This document shows, piece after piece, positions 44,549-54,208 of a stretch of 64,000 nt of DNA. The translations under genes and the position numbers were made by a program. The notes under the pieces are model-generated. The model worked only from the letters and a program-made list of their open reading frames with translations, was not told where the DNA came from and searched no databases. Source of the stretch: Anaerolineae bacterium (lineage in GTDB: Bacteria; Chloroflexota; Anaerolineae; Aggregatilineales; UBA3940); the NCBI GenBank assembly GCA_016926255.1, contig JAFGOY010000033.1, forward strand, positions 186,001 to 250,000, read 5' to 3'. The first letter of the stretch is position 1; the number at the start of each line of letters is the position of its first letter.

Positions 44549-47260
44549 TCACCCCACCGCTTCTGCAACCAGTTCCTCGACCTTCGCCATCGCCTCCGGC
44601 AGTTTCGAAATATCTTTCCCGCCTGCCGTCGCGAAATCCGGTCGGCCCCCGCCGCCGCCCCCGACGATCTTTGCCGCCGCCCCGACGATCTTCCCCGCGT
44701 GTACCCCCCGTTCGACGAGATCGGGGGTCACTTTTGCCACCAGCCTCACCTTTCCCTCGATTTCGCTGCCGAGCATCACCACGCCGCTTGATATCCTGTC
44801 CCGGCACCAGTCGGCCATCTGCCCCAGCAGATCGCCATCCGGCGCGTCGACCTGCGCCGCGACGATCGTCACCCCGTTGATTTCTTTTGCCGACGCGAGT
44901 AGATCGTCCAGCGAACCCTTCGCTGAAGCCTGCTTCATCCGTTCGATCTGCCGGTATGCCTCGCGTAATTCGCCCACTAACTCGTCGGCCTTCTTGTCGA
45001 CCATCTCGACATCGGTGCCCAGGATCGCCGCCGCGCTGCCCAGCGTGTCCATCTGCTCCTGCATCAATGCCAGCGCCCCGCGCCCTGATACCGCCTCGAT
45101 CCGCCGCACCCCGGCGCTGCTGCTCTCCTCGCGTGTGATCACCACTGTCCCGACTTCCGCCGTCATCTCGACGTGTGTCCCGCCGCACAATTCATAGCTG
45201 AATCGCTGATCTTGTTCGTCTGGCTCTTCGATGGTGATCGTTCGCACCGTTTGCCCGTACTTTTCGCCGAACAGCGCCATCGCGCCTTCACGTTTCGCTT
45301 CGTCCAGCGACTTGTGTACGATGTCGAGTGGCTCGTTTGCCAGCACCATCGCATTGACCTCGTCGCTGATCGCTCGGATTTCTTCCGCCGTCAGCGGTGC
45401 GTTATGCGTGAAGTCGAAGCGCAGCCTGTCAGGTGCCACCAGCGAACCCTTCTGCCGGACATGTTCGCCTAATACATTACGCAAACTGGCGTGCAGCAGG
45501 TGCGTCGCCGTATGATTTCGCATGATGTCCCAGCGCCGCGCCGAATCGACCGATCCGGTGGCTGTGTCGCCTGCTTTCAGCGTCCCTTTGATCACCTCTC
45601 CCCGGTGGACGATCAACCCGCCGACCGGCATTCCCATCCCGTCGATGCGTACTTCCCACTTGTCGCCGCGAATGCTGCCCGTGTCGCTGACCTGCCCGCC
45701 CGATTCGACGTAGAATGCGGTGTTCGCCAGCACGATCTCGACCGGGTCGCCCTTTTTTGCCGATTCGACTCGTTCGCCATCCTTGATGATCGCCAGCACC
45801 GTGCTGTCGAATGTCAGGTTGTCATAGTCGTATGGATCGTAGTTGACCCCATCGCCCAGAGCACCGCTTTCCCGCAGCAAACGTGCCACGTCTTGGTAAA
45901 TCTCTACGTTGTCGAAATCGTCCCTGACCGTTGTCGATTCTTCCCGGTGTTTTGCCATTTCTTCCGCAAAACCCACATCGTCGACCGAGAGGCCGTGTTC
46001 TTTCAACAGATCGCGGGTGATCTCCAGCGGTAGTCCATGTGTGGCGAACAGGAAGAAGGCTGTTTTGCCATCCATTACCTTGATGTCGTCTGCCTTCATC
46101 TGCTCGATTTCGCTTTCAAGCACCGCGAGCGATTGATCAAGCGTCCGGGTGAATCGTTCTTCTTCGGTGCCGATCTGGTAGCGGATCGCCTCCTGGAACT
46201 GCACCAGTTCCGGGTAAACGCCGCCCATCTTGCTGATCACTTCGTTGGCAACGTCGACCATGAACGGCTTGTCGACATTCATCCCATGTGCGAAGCGCAG
46301 CGCCCGCCGGATCAGCATCCGGGTGATATATTCACGCCCGGTTGTGCCGGGGTTCACTCCATCGGCGATCAGGAATGCTGCCGCCCGGCAGTGATCAGCG
46401 ATCACACGGTACGCGACAAAGTTGTCCTGCCTGAATTGATCGCTGTGCCCCAGGATTTCCTGCGTGGCATCCATGATGTCGGTAAACAGGTCGGTATCGT
46501 AATTGTTGTCGACCCCTTGCAGCACCGAGACGATTCGCTCGAATCCCATCCCTGTGTCCACGCCGGGTGATGGCAGCGGTTCATCGAACTTGCCCGAATG
46601 CGCCGGATCGGCCTGAGTCCGGTTGTACTGCATGAACACCAGGTTCCACAGTTCGAGGAACCGGTCGTCTTCTGCTACCAGCGAGTCGATGATCCCATCT
46701 TCGCCCAGTTCCGGCTGCTTATCCCAGTGAATTTCACTGGTCGGCCCGCACGGGCCGGTGTCCGCCATTTGCCAAAAATTGGTCGCCGGTCCCATCCGCG
46801 CTACCCGCTTCGGGTCGACCCCTACCTCGTTGATCCACACGTTGTAGGCTTCCTCGTCCGTCTCGTAGACGGTAAACGCCAGCCGGTCGGCAGGTAGCCC
46901 GTAGACCTCGGTCAGCAGTTCGTATCCGAAGATGATCGCGTCCCGCTTGAAGTAATCCCCAAAGCTGAAGTTCCCCAGCATTTCGAAGAAGGTATGGTGG
47001 CGCGGCGATGGTCCCACGTTTTCCAGGTCGTTGTGTTTCCCGCTGATCCGCATGCACTTCTGCGAAGTCGTCGCCCGTGAATAGGGCCGTTTGTCATGCC
47101 CCAGGAATACGTCCTTGAACTGAACCATCCCCGCGTTGGTGAACAGCAGAGTCGGATCGTTCCCTGGCACCAGCGATGACGAACTCACGATCTGGTGGCC
47201 GTGCTTATTGAAGTAATCCAGGAATGCCTGACGAATTTCGGCACTGTTTTTCTGTTTCAT
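44549..47260 (-). CDS. alaS: alanyl-tRNA synthetase
   Basis: A 903-residue class II synthetase charging tRNA-Ala. The catalytic domain holds RATTSQKCMRISGKHNDLE and FFEMLGNFSFGDYFK, and the editing domain holds HTATHLLHA and CGGTHVE (Zn ligands). The C-Ala domain ends with GGGGGGRPDFATAGG and KVEELVAEAV. All expected domains and the usual length are present. A promoter lies 39 nt upstream and repeat copies flank the gene. It is apparently monocistronic. Confidence 0.97.
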   Translation of the reverse strand: MKQKNSAEIRQAFLDYFNKHGHQIVSSSSLVPGNDPTLLFTNAGMVQFKDVFLGHDKRPYSRATTSQKCMRISGKHNDLENVGPSPRHHTFFEMLGNFSFGDYFKRDAIIFGYELLTEVYGLPADRLAFTVYETDEEAYNVWINEVGVDPKRVARMGPATNFWQMADTGPCGPTSEIHWDKQPELGEDGIIDSLVAEDDRFLELWNLVFMQYNRTQADPAHSGKFDEPLPSPGVDTGMGFERIVSVLQGVDNNYDTDLFTDIMDATQEILGHSDQFRQDNFVAYRVIADHCRAAAFLIADGVNPGTTGREYITRMLIRRALRFAHGMNVDKPFMVDVANEVISKMGGVYPELVQFQEAIRYQIGTEEERFTRTLDQSLAVLESEIEQMKADDIKVMDGKTAFFLFATHGLPLEITRDLLKEHGLSVDDVGFAEEMAKHREESTTVRDDFDNVEIYQDVARLLRESGALGDGVNYDPYDYDNLTFDSTVLAIIKDGERVESAKKGDPVEIVLANTAFYVESGGQVSDTGSIRGDKWEVRIDGMGMPVGGLIVHRGEVIKGTLKAGDTATGSVDSARRWDIMRNHTATHLLHASLRNVLGEHVRQKGSLVAPDRLRFDFTHNAPLTAEEIRAISDEVNAMVLANEPLDIVHKSLDEAKREGAMALFGEKYGQTVRTITIEEPDEQDQRFSYELCGGTHVEMTAEVGTVVITREESSSAGVRRIEAVSGRGALALMQEQMDTLGSAAAILGTDVEMVDKKADELVGELREAYRQIERMKQASAKGSLDDLLASAKEINGVTIVAAQVDAPDGDLLGQMADWCRDRISSGVVMLGSEIEGKVRLVAKVTPDLVERGVHAGKIVGAAAKIVGGGGGGRPDFATAGGKDISKLPEAMAKVEELVAEAVG

Positions 47261-47298
47261 TCACTGTCCTGTTTGCTATACAGCTAATTTCCGCTGAG

Positions 47299-47328
47299 AT
47301 TATACGCAATCCGTCTAAACCTTGACAA
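47299..47328 (-). promoter_or_regulatory. alaS promoter
   Basis: Minus-strand TTGTCA (47323-47328) and perfect TATAAT (47299-47304) with 18 bp between them, giving a start near 47292 and a leader of about 32 nt. It lies between the gene and the repeat at 47353, so the repeat is outside the core promoter. Confidence 0.65.
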
Positions 47329-47352
47329 TGCATGTCAGCCCATCGATCAATC

Positions 47353-47403
47353 CCTGCCCCCTGAAAGGGGGAAGTGGCGAACCGTAGGTTCGTCGAAGGG
47401 GGT
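47353..47403. repeat. 51-bp palindromic repeat, copy upstream of alaS
   Basis: 50 of 51 positions are identical to the copy at 44467-44517, in the same orientation, 2.9 kb apart. The hairpin is CGAACC/GGTTCG with loop GTA. Confidence 0.9.
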
Positions 47404-47427
47404 GGGACGGCCATACACGCAACAAAT

Positions 47428-50109
47428 CTACTCGATCACAATCTCCCCCAGCAAGACTCGATCTTCGCCCGTCTCGTCTACCGTCAGCCGTTCAAATGTC
47501 GCCGGGTCGTAGAATCCCGTCCACACCGAATATGTCCCCGGTGGCAGCACGCTGAGATCAAGCGTCACCGGGTTGCTGATAAACTCGCCCGGTGCCCACC
47601 ACGATGTCGGGTAGGTGTAACCCAGTGGTCCGGAGTCCACCTGTGCGACGATGTTGTCGCCCGCCATCACGTGAATGAAATACGTATAATCTATGTTACT
47701 CACCTGCTCCGCCTGCCAGTATAAAGCTACGTCAAGCTGGCGATCCGTCAAGCCGATGTCATATCCTGCCAATCGAATCACTTCCGCGAACGATACTTCC
47801 ACCTCGTTCGCCATCGCGGGCGCGTCGAACGTTCTCTCTCTTTCGCTGATCTCGATAGCCTGCCGGTACGCTTCTCCTGCTGCCTCGCCCTGATCATCGA
47901 CCAGTTGTAGTTCGACATCATACAGTCCCGGCTCGATGTCCGGCGGAATCCGCAGGCTGTAAGTCCTGCTGCTAAATGCATTCACCGCCCACGCTGCTGT
48001 CGGGGTAGGGGGTGATAATTCATCGATGCTTTCGTAAACCGTTTCCCCGCCCGCTGATAAGACCCGCCACCGCGCCCGTAGATCATCCTCGATCGTTCCG
48101 GTCGTCAACAGCGTTGTCGATATCTGTACCGGCGGCCCCTGCTCCTGGCTCTCCGCGATCTGCATGCTGTCGAGTGCTATCGAGTCGGTCAGTTGAACCG
48201 GTGATGCACCACTGCCCCGAATCTGAATCGCGGCATATGTTCCAACCGGTTCCTCCTCGGCGCTGATCGGCTGGATATCCTCCCCGATCAACGCGCTGTA
48301 CATGCCCGTTTTGAGGAACAGTTGGCCGTCGTCAGGCAAGCCGCTTAACACCTCGAGATCCCATCTCTGCATGAACAGTTCCCCGGATCGCCACGTGCCG
48401 CCCGGCAGCATTTCCAAATCTTGCATGGCGTATTCGGTGCCGTTTCCATCAGCCAGGTGGACGTAGCTTGTCAGCCGTTCGGCGGGTTCCTGATCGAGCC
48501 GCCACAGCGAGTAGACCACCCACGTCTCGCCCGCCGCTGGCAGGCTGCCTGCTTCTGCTGGGAAGAATCCTAAAAGGGTCGCCCCGTTTGAAAATTGAAT
48601 CGGCGTGATCGCTTGCAGCGTCGGCACAAACTTGTCTGCCGGTGCCATTTCGACCATCCGCAGGTATTCGCCGATCATCTCCCCGTCATTGAACACCAGT
48701 GGCCGATCGTCGTAATCTGCATGGGCAAGCAGCATCGCGCCATTCTCTGGCAGTGGCAGCCCTTTCCCGCTCCAGATCACCCGCAGATCGATCCCTCTCC
48801 CGAACGTCGCCCACTGCTCGATCACTCCCCACTGGCGGAAGTCGCTGTCCGCGCCGGTCAGGATGAGTAACTCTTGATTGTTCTCTTTGGCGATTTCTGC
48901 GGCGGTTTCGACGGCGGCTATCTGTTCGTCCAGCGTCGGGTAATCGAAATCGAACATATCGTTGCGCGATGGGAACCGCCCGATGTAGATCGCGGCAAAG
49001 ATTACCGCCAGTCCTGCCCCGATCCACTGTGCTGCCGGATATTCGGCCACGCCTCGCCAGTCGAACAGGGTCTTTTTGTCACGGTCTGCTCCTTTTACGG
49101 TGATGCCTCCCAGCACTGCTCCCACAATCAGGAAGGCGTTGCCCATATGCGGCCAGAGGTGGTAGTCTCGGTACTGTGTATCGAGTATCAGCGACATGAG
49201 CGGGATCATCGTAAAACCCATCACGACGATCAACCCCGGCAGCCCGCGCCGCCTGCCGATCCCGCGTATGATCAGCCAGATCGCACCGACCGCCGTTAAA
49301 GCTGGGAAGATGGGCTGGAACCAGCCGCTCCGCCACGTGCCGAGCTGATGGCCCCAGGTCTCCAGCAGGTAGCCCAATCCCCGGTTTGGCAGCATCCGAA
49401 AGGACTCTCCGCCCGGCTGGAACAGCCCGATATTGATCAGCCAGGGCAGCAGCAAAATGATTGCAATATTGCAGCTGAAGAATGCATCGATCAGCAGGGT
49501 CCGCCATTTCTTTGGTTCCTTCACCAGCGCCTGTACCCATAAAAAGACCGAAATCGGGGCCAGGAGAAGGCTGTTTGGATGGCTTGCCATGGTGATCACC
49601 AGCAGCGGTGGATGGATCAGCCTGGCCCACCGTTTTTCGTCGTAGTAGCCCAGCAGCCCGGTAAAAATGTAGGCCATCGCAAACGGCGCGCCGAGATTCG
49701 GATTCCAGACCTTCCTCGCACCGTCGAGCACGCCCGGATGCACCGCGAACAGCAGTGCCGCGATCACCCCTGCCTGCCATCCGAAATAACGTTCACCGAT
49801 CTTGTAAATCAGCGCGACCGCGAACAGGTGCAGCACTCCGATGAACATCCGTGCCAGTCGCGGGTCTGGATACAGGGCGAACGGAATTGCATTCAGATAC
49901 ACCGTGTACGGCGAATGCTGCCGCCCGATCGACATCGGTGGCCCTTCGATGCTAAACTCGCCCTTCTGCCCGATATCGAGCGCCATCAGACACTGTGTCG
50001 ATTCATCGGTCGATAATGGCCTGTCGCCGATATCGACCCAGCGCAGTGTCGCTGCGATCAACAGGACAATGATCATCAGGCTGTAGCGGATAAACCTGGT
50101 CTTTTGCAT
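47428..50109 (-). CDS. large GT39-like membrane glycosyltransferase with C-terminal beta domains
   Basis: An 893-residue protein. The N-terminal half has about ten transmembrane helices and, after the first helix, DRPLSTDEST, the acidic first-loop motif of GT39/PMT-type GT-C enzymes using polyprenyl-phosphate sugars. HSPYTVYLNAIPF and ARKVWNPN follow. From about residue 400 the chain is largely extracytoplasmic with beta-rich segments, ending in a domain that reads SVWTGFYDPATFERL. Probably glycosylates surface proteins or lipids; sugar and acceptor are unknown. The ATG at 50109 has AAGGA eight bases upstream. Two further in-frame ATGs (50118, 50133) arise from a 15-bp tandem duplication. Confidence 0.75.
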   Translation of the reverse strand: MQKTRFIRYSLMIIVLLIAATLRWVDIGDRPLSTDESTQCLMALDIGQKGEFSIEGPPMSIGRQHSPYTVYLNAIPFALYPDPRLARMFIGVLHLFAVALIYKIGERYFGWQAGVIAALLFAVHPGVLDGARKVWNPNLGAPFAMAYIFTGLLGYYDEKRWARLIHPPLLVITMASHPNSLLLAPISVFLWVQALVKEPKKWRTLLIDAFFSCNIAIILLLPWLINIGLFQPGGESFRMLPNRGLGYLLETWGHQLGTWRSGWFQPIFPALTAVGAIWLIIRGIGRRRGLPGLIVVMGFTMIPLMSLILDTQYRDYHLWPHMGNAFLIVGAVLGGITVKGADRDKKTLFDWRGVAEYPAAQWIGAGLAVIFAAIYIGRFPSRNDMFDFDYPTLDEQIAAVETAAEIAKENNQELLILTGADSDFRQWGVIEQWATFGRGIDLRVIWSGKGLPLPENGAMLLAHADYDDRPLVFNDGEMIGEYLRMVEMAPADKFVPTLQAITPIQFSNGATLLGFFPAEAGSLPAAGETWVVYSLWRLDQEPAERLTSYVHLADGNGTEYAMQDLEMLPGGTWRSGELFMQRWDLEVLSGLPDDGQLFLKTGMYSALIGEDIQPISAEEEPVGTYAAIQIRGSGASPVQLTDSIALDSMQIAESQEQGPPVQISTTLLTTGTIEDDLRARWRVLSAGGETVYESIDELSPPTPTAAWAVNAFSSRTYSLRIPPDIEPGLYDVELQLVDDQGEAAGEAYRQAIEISERERTFDAPAMANEVEVSFAEVIRLAGYDIGLTDRQLDVALYWQAEQVSNIDYTYFIHVMAGDNIVAQVDSGPLGYTYPTSWWAPGEFISNPVTLDLSVLPPGTYSVWTGFYDPATFERLTVDETGEDRVLLGEIVIE

Positions 50110-50214
50110 GTGCGACATCCTTGTCGGCGACATCCTTGTCAGGATCGATCTACATTCCAGCGGGAATCAAATTCAGTCTCATAAGGTGATTGTGGCATAT
50201 GATTCTGCCTATAT

Positions 50215-50724
50215 CTAACCCTGCGATGACTCAGGGGTTGTTTCCAGCGCTGTTAAGATTTCTACGCCCCACTGTTCTGCGCGTTTCACTTCACCATCCA
50301 TCAGCGGGCCTTCAGTACCCGTCACATAGAATCCCATTGAGGGTACGGCCAGTTCACCGCTCTTTTTCTTCAGCAGGTCTTCAATATGCTTATCCGCAAA
50401 AGCTGCCCGCCCCCACAATTTGACAAAAAACGCCAGTGACTTTGTTTCCGCTATGACCGAATCCGGGAAGCGGGTATCGAAGACCGCAGCTTTTATCCCC
50501 TTCAAACCATTGATCGGGATTTCCTTCAGCATGTTGGTAATGGCAGGCGAGGCGTTAAATGAGCGGGTTGGCGATCCAACAATCAGCAAATCCAACCCCG
50601 TCAGGTGTTCAGGTTTTACGGTGCTAACATGTATCACCTCGCCAGAGCCAATCGCTCGACCAATCGCCTGTGCGATCTTTTCGGTGTTGCCGAAAAATGA
50701 ATCGTAGAGTACAAGGGCTTTCAT
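50215..50724 (-). CDS. flavodoxin-domain protein
   Basis: A 169-residue flavodoxin-fold protein. The FMN phosphate loop is YDSFFGNTEKIAQAIG and the isoalloxazine-side loop is VGSPTRSFNAS. Length and motifs resemble flavodoxin/protoporphyrinogen-oxidase-like (HemG-related) electron carriers, but no specific partner is evident. It is cytoplasmic. The gene lies alone, 56 nt after a divergent-looking LysE gene on the same strand. Confidence 0.88.
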   Translation of the reverse strand: MKALVLYDSFFGNTEKIAQAIGRAIGSGEVIHVSTVKPEHLTGLDLLIVGSPTRSFNASPAITNMLKEIPINGLKGIKAAVFDTRFPDSVIAETKSLAFFVKLWGRAAFADKHIEDLLKKKSGELAVPSMGFYVTGTEGPLMDGEVKRAEQWGVEILTALETTPESSQG

Positions 50725-50779
50725 CAGCGTAACCTCCCGGAGTGAGTAACCGATATCTATAAACCGTGGGTATCAATGG

Positions 50780-51397
50780 TTAGTAAACCAGTGATAAAAC
50801 ACCGGCGCCGAGTTGATATATGCCAAAGCCGAGCAGCGCCAGCCCCGATAATCCGACCAGTGTCTTGCCGACCTTTGGCCCGAATTCGCTGGCTTTGGCA
50901 AACAGCACGATCAATAGGGCGTTGGCGGCGATGATCGCGCAGTAGAATCCCCCCAGGAATGCGATCCCATGTCCGGGCGACTGCCGCCACCCGGCGATCA
51001 GGATCGGGCCTGTGATCAGGCTCCAGTACAGCCAGGGGCCGGGCGAAAGGCTGTTCATCAGCGCCGCCTTGATCAGGCTCTGGTCTGCCTGGTCCGGTTG
51101 TTCGATTATTTCACTGTTTGCCTGCCGGTACGATTTGATTGCGCCCCAGGCCAGGTAGAGAATGAATGCGCCTCCTGCCAGTTGGACGATCTGGAGGAAT
51201 ACTTCGGCTACCTGTGATAAGATGAAGAGAACCAGCACGATGATCGGGCCGTCACTGATGATCGGTGCGAACGCGATTGGAATTGAGCGTCGCCAGCCTT
51301 TCTTCGCCGATTGGGCGATCAGGTAGGCCTGGAAAGGCCCGGGCGTGGCCGCCGCCGATACGCCTAATGTCAATCCTTGCAGCATAAGTCCAAACAC
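50780..51397 (-). CDS. LysE/RhtB-family amino-acid exporter
   Basis: A 205-residue membrane protein with six predicted helices. GVSAAATPGPFQAYLIAQSAKKGWR is the family start (the PGP in the first helix), and LMNSLSPGPWLYW repeats the motif in helix 4. It would export an amino acid or a related small solute by proton exchange; specificity is unknown. Length and topology are typical. It is divergent from sppA. Confidence 0.9.
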   Translation of the reverse strand: MFGLMLQGLTLGVSAAATPGPFQAYLIAQSAKKGWRRSIPIAFAPIISDGPIIVLVLFILSQVAEVFLQIVQLAGGAFILYLAWGAIKSYRQANSEIIEQPDQADQSLIKAALMNSLSPGPWLYWSLITGPILIAGWRQSPGHGIAFLGGFYCAIIAANALLIVLFAKASEFGPKVGKTLVGLSGLALLGFGIYQLGAGVLSLVY

Positions 51398-51578
51398 GGA
51401 TTCCCTCGATACATATGGCCTTCATCAGCCGACGAGTATAGCATACCCGCTGGCGGATTTATACAAAGCGGTTTTTTCGATTGCCGGGCAGCGGCGTTAT
51501 AGTTAGCATCAGTCTACAAGTCTGTTATCGAAGCTGTGTTTTTTGTCGGGTTTGCTGTTAACCGTTGGGAGGTACGAA

Positions 51579-52583
51579 ATGTCCGTATCCAGTCCACTTG
51601 ATAATCAGTCGCTCCCTGTCCAGCCAGAACCGCGTAAGCGACCAAACTGGCTCGTTTTATGGATCGTGGCGGTATTCCTGCTTGTTTTCGTCGCGCCGCT
51701 GGTTGGATGTGGCGCCTGTGGTCTGGCTTTCGCGGCGGCGGGCAGCCAGCCCCAGTCGGTTGGAATCGGTCCGGCGGTTGGCGTTGTCCGTGTCGAGGGT
51801 ACGATTGTGTCTGGAGTCAGCAGTTCCTTCTCGACGACAACCTACGCGGGTTCTGATACAATCGTCGATCTGATCAATCAGGCGAATAGTGACCCCGAAG
51901 TCAAGGCCATTGTTTTGCGGATCAACAGCCCCGGTGGCGAGGTCGTCGCCTCGGATGAAATCTACAATGCGGTGCTCAATGTCGACAAGCCGGTTGTGGT
52001 CAGCATGGGGGCGATGGCCGCGTCGGGTGGCTACTATATCGCGGCCCCGGCGGATTACATCATCGCCAACCAGCATACATTGACCGGCAGCATCGGCGTG
52101 ATCAGCCAGTTCATCACTGCCGAAGAACTGCTCGATGAACTTGGTGTCGATGTGGTCGTGATTACCGCCGGGGATTCGAAGGACTTTGGCAGTATGTATC
52201 GTGACATGACCGAGGAAGAAAAGCAGCATTGGGCGGCAATGATCGAGGAAACGCATGCCGCTTTTATCCAGATCGTCGCCGATGGGCGCGGCATGTCGGT
52301 CGATGATGTCCGCGCGCTGGCCGATGGCAGTGTCTATTCCGGTCAGCAGGCGGTCGATCTTGGCCTTGTCGATGAGCTTGGCTACTACGAGGATGCCATT
52401 ACGAAAGCCGCTTCACTCGGCCAGATCGAAGGGGAACCGCGCGTTGTCGAGTTCGCCCCTCAGCCGACTTTTTGGGAAACCTTCTACGGCGTTCAGGCGC
52501 AGCAGGCCGAAGGACTGTCTCTGGAAAACATCCTGCGACAGGCCCATATTCCAAGTCTTGAGTTTCGTTATCTGGGGCGTTAG
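51579..52583 (+). CDS. sppA: signal peptide peptidase SppA (S49)
   Basis: A 334-residue membrane-anchored S49 protease. One helix (about 24-48) is followed by a catalytic core of the short SppA type. INSPGGEVVASDEI is the oxyanion strand, GAMAASGGYYIA carries the nucleophilic Ser, TGSIGVISQF follows, and ITAGDSKDFGS carries the likely general-base Lys. It digests signal peptides and small membrane protein fragments. The ATG at 51579 is chosen because GGGAGG lies six bases upstream; an ATG at 51543 is inside untranslated sequence. No partner gene is adjacent. Confidence 0.93.
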   Translation: MSVSSPLDNQSLPVQPEPRKRPNWLVLWIVAVFLLVFVAPLVGCGACGLAFAAAGSQPQSVGIGPAVGVVRVEGTIVSGVSSSFSTTTYAGSDTIVDLINQANSDPEVKAIVLRINSPGGEVVASDEIYNAVLNVDKPVVVSMGAMAASGGYYIAAPADYIIANQHTLTGSIGVISQFITAEELLDELGVDVVVITAGDSKDFGSMYRDMTEEEKQHWAAMIEETHAAFIQIVADGRGMSVDDVRALADGSVYSGQQAVDLGLVDELGYYEDAITKAASLGQIEGEPRVVEFAPQPTFWETFYGVQAQQAEGLSLENILRQAHIPSLEFRYLGR

Positions 52584-52653
52584 AGCTGCCCGGCATAAGG
52601 TCGTGTCTTCCCGGTAACTCTCTCTCAGCGTTCAGGGAGGAAAAGCCGATTAA

Positions 52654-52691
52654 GTCCCTCGCCCTGAGGGAGAGGGATTTAGGGTGAGGGC
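52654..52691. repeat. C-run/G-run repeat module after sppA
   Basis: It reads GTCCCTCGCCCTGAGGGAG, then AGGGATTTAGGGTGAGGGC, closely matching the module at 35218-35257. The remaining 70 bp to the FabH gene contain a G/C-rich stretch with no gene. Confidence 0.6.
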
Positions 52692-52766
52692 AACTGACAC
52701 TGGGAAACCCAACTGATATTGATGGCGGCGGGGGCAAGAGAGAATGGCTTGCCCCCGCCGTTTTGA

Positions 52767-53978
52767 TCATGACTCTGGTTGACCGTTGTCTGATCGACCT
52801 GATTCTAGGTGTTTCGATTTGTCGTGCCGCCAGAATATCGCTTCGATGACGCGCCACAGGCGGCGCAGTAGGGAGCGGATGCTCGCCAGGATATACCAGC
52901 TTTCGCGGAATGCCTCGCGCAGGTGTGATCGTGGTGTTGGTTCAACTGCCCAGTCCATCACCAGCGCGCCCCATGTCAGCCCCGCCCCAAACGCAACCAG
53001 CACGATTTTGTCGTTCGGCTTGAGCCTTCTATCCTCGACGGCATCGGCTATCGCCAGCGGTATCGATGCGGCTGATGTGTTGCCATACCGGTCGATATTG
53101 ACGTAGAAGCGATCCATCGGCAGTTTCAACCCCCGTGCCGCCGACTGGATGATCCGGATATTGGCCTGGTGTGGGATGATCAGATCGATGTCATCGACCT
53201 TCAAACCGGCCATTCCCAGCACTTCCTGTGTGCCCTGGGTCATCACCCTTGACGCGAATCGATATACCTCTCGACCGTTCATTGTCAGGCTTTGCTGATG
53301 CGGGTTGCCGTTCCAGGTCTGTTTTACTCCGGACGATGCGACGAGATAATCCCCGCCCGAGCCGTCGGAGTGCAGCACATAGTCGATGATCCCGCCGGGG
53401 TCGTCACTCGCGCTGAGGACGAACGCCCCGGCCCCATCGCCGAACAGCACACACGTTGATCGATCCGACCAATCAACGATCCGGCTCAGTGTCTCCGCAC
53501 CGATTACCAGCGCATGTTCGATCATGCCGATGCGGATTTGCGCTGCTGCCATCCCCAACCCATAGATGAAACCGGTGCAGGCTGCCATCAGGTCGAATGC
53601 CCCCGCCCGGGTTGCCCCCAGTTTGTCCTGGATCAGGCAGGCCGTCGATGGAAACAGGTATAACGGGGTAGACGTAGCGACGATGATCAGGTCGAGGTCG
53701 CGCGGCGACACATCGGCCTGGCTGAGAGCTTTTCTCGCGGCTCGTAAGGCCAGCGTCATCGTTGAATCGCGGTCGTCGGCAATCCGCCGTTCGCTGATCC
53801 CGGTTCGCTCCCTGATCCACTCGTCAGAGGTTTCAACCATCTCTTCAAGATCAAAGTTTGTAAGCACCTTTTCAGGGACTTCGACCCCCCACCCGACCAC
53901 GTGGGCAAAACGGCCGGTATTCTGCGCCGACCCGTTTCTGGGTCGGGTCTGTTCGTTGATTGTATCAATATATGACAT
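52767..53978 (-). CDS. fabH: 3-oxoacyl-ACP synthase III (FabH) with C-terminal extension
   Basis: A 403-residue condensing enzyme starting fatty-acid synthesis from acetyl- or acyl-CoA and malonyl-ACP. The catalytic triad is visible: Cys in DLMAACTGFIYG, His in IIPHQANIRII and Asn in YGNTSAASIP. GAGLTWGALVM ends the thiolase fold at about residue 345. About 58 residues follow where FabH normally stops: a basic, aromatic amphipathic helix (SWYILASIRSLLRRLWRV) and a polar end. The tail is not seen in standard FabH. The ATG at 53978 is used. It is divergent from the SDR gene. Confidence 0.9.
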   Translation of the reverse strand: MSYIDTINEQTRPRNGSAQNTGRFAHVVGWGVEVPEKVLTNFDLEEMVETSDEWIRERTGISERRIADDRDSTMTLALRAARKALSQADVSPRDLDLIIVATSTPLYLFPSTACLIQDKLGATRAGAFDLMAACTGFIYGLGMAAAQIRIGMIEHALVIGAETLSRIVDWSDRSTCVLFGDGAGAFVLSASDDPGGIIDYVLHSDGSGGDYLVASSGVKQTWNGNPHQQSLTMNGREVYRFASRVMTQGTQEVLGMAGLKVDDIDLIIPHQANIRIIQSAARGLKLPMDRFYVNIDRYGNTSAASIPLAIADAVEDRRLKPNDKIVLVAFGAGLTWGALVMDWAVEPTPRSHLREAFRESWYILASIRSLLRRLWRVIEAIFWRHDKSKHLESGRSDNGQPES

Positions 53979-54208
53979 TTCCAAACCTAACTTTCCCCAC
54001 TTTTGTCGGGTATTCGAGGAATGTGGGGGATATAAGATATGCTCTCTATGCTCAGTCCCTAGTAACCCTCTAAAAGCGCTGGGGTTGCAGGGATCTTTAA
54101 GTTTCGTCGCAGCAGGGCAGACGTTATAATGGACACCTGCTGCCTTGACATCAGGGCAGTTCACCGCTGCTATCTGGCTGAAATAAGAAAAGTGGGAATT
54201 GCTGTTCA

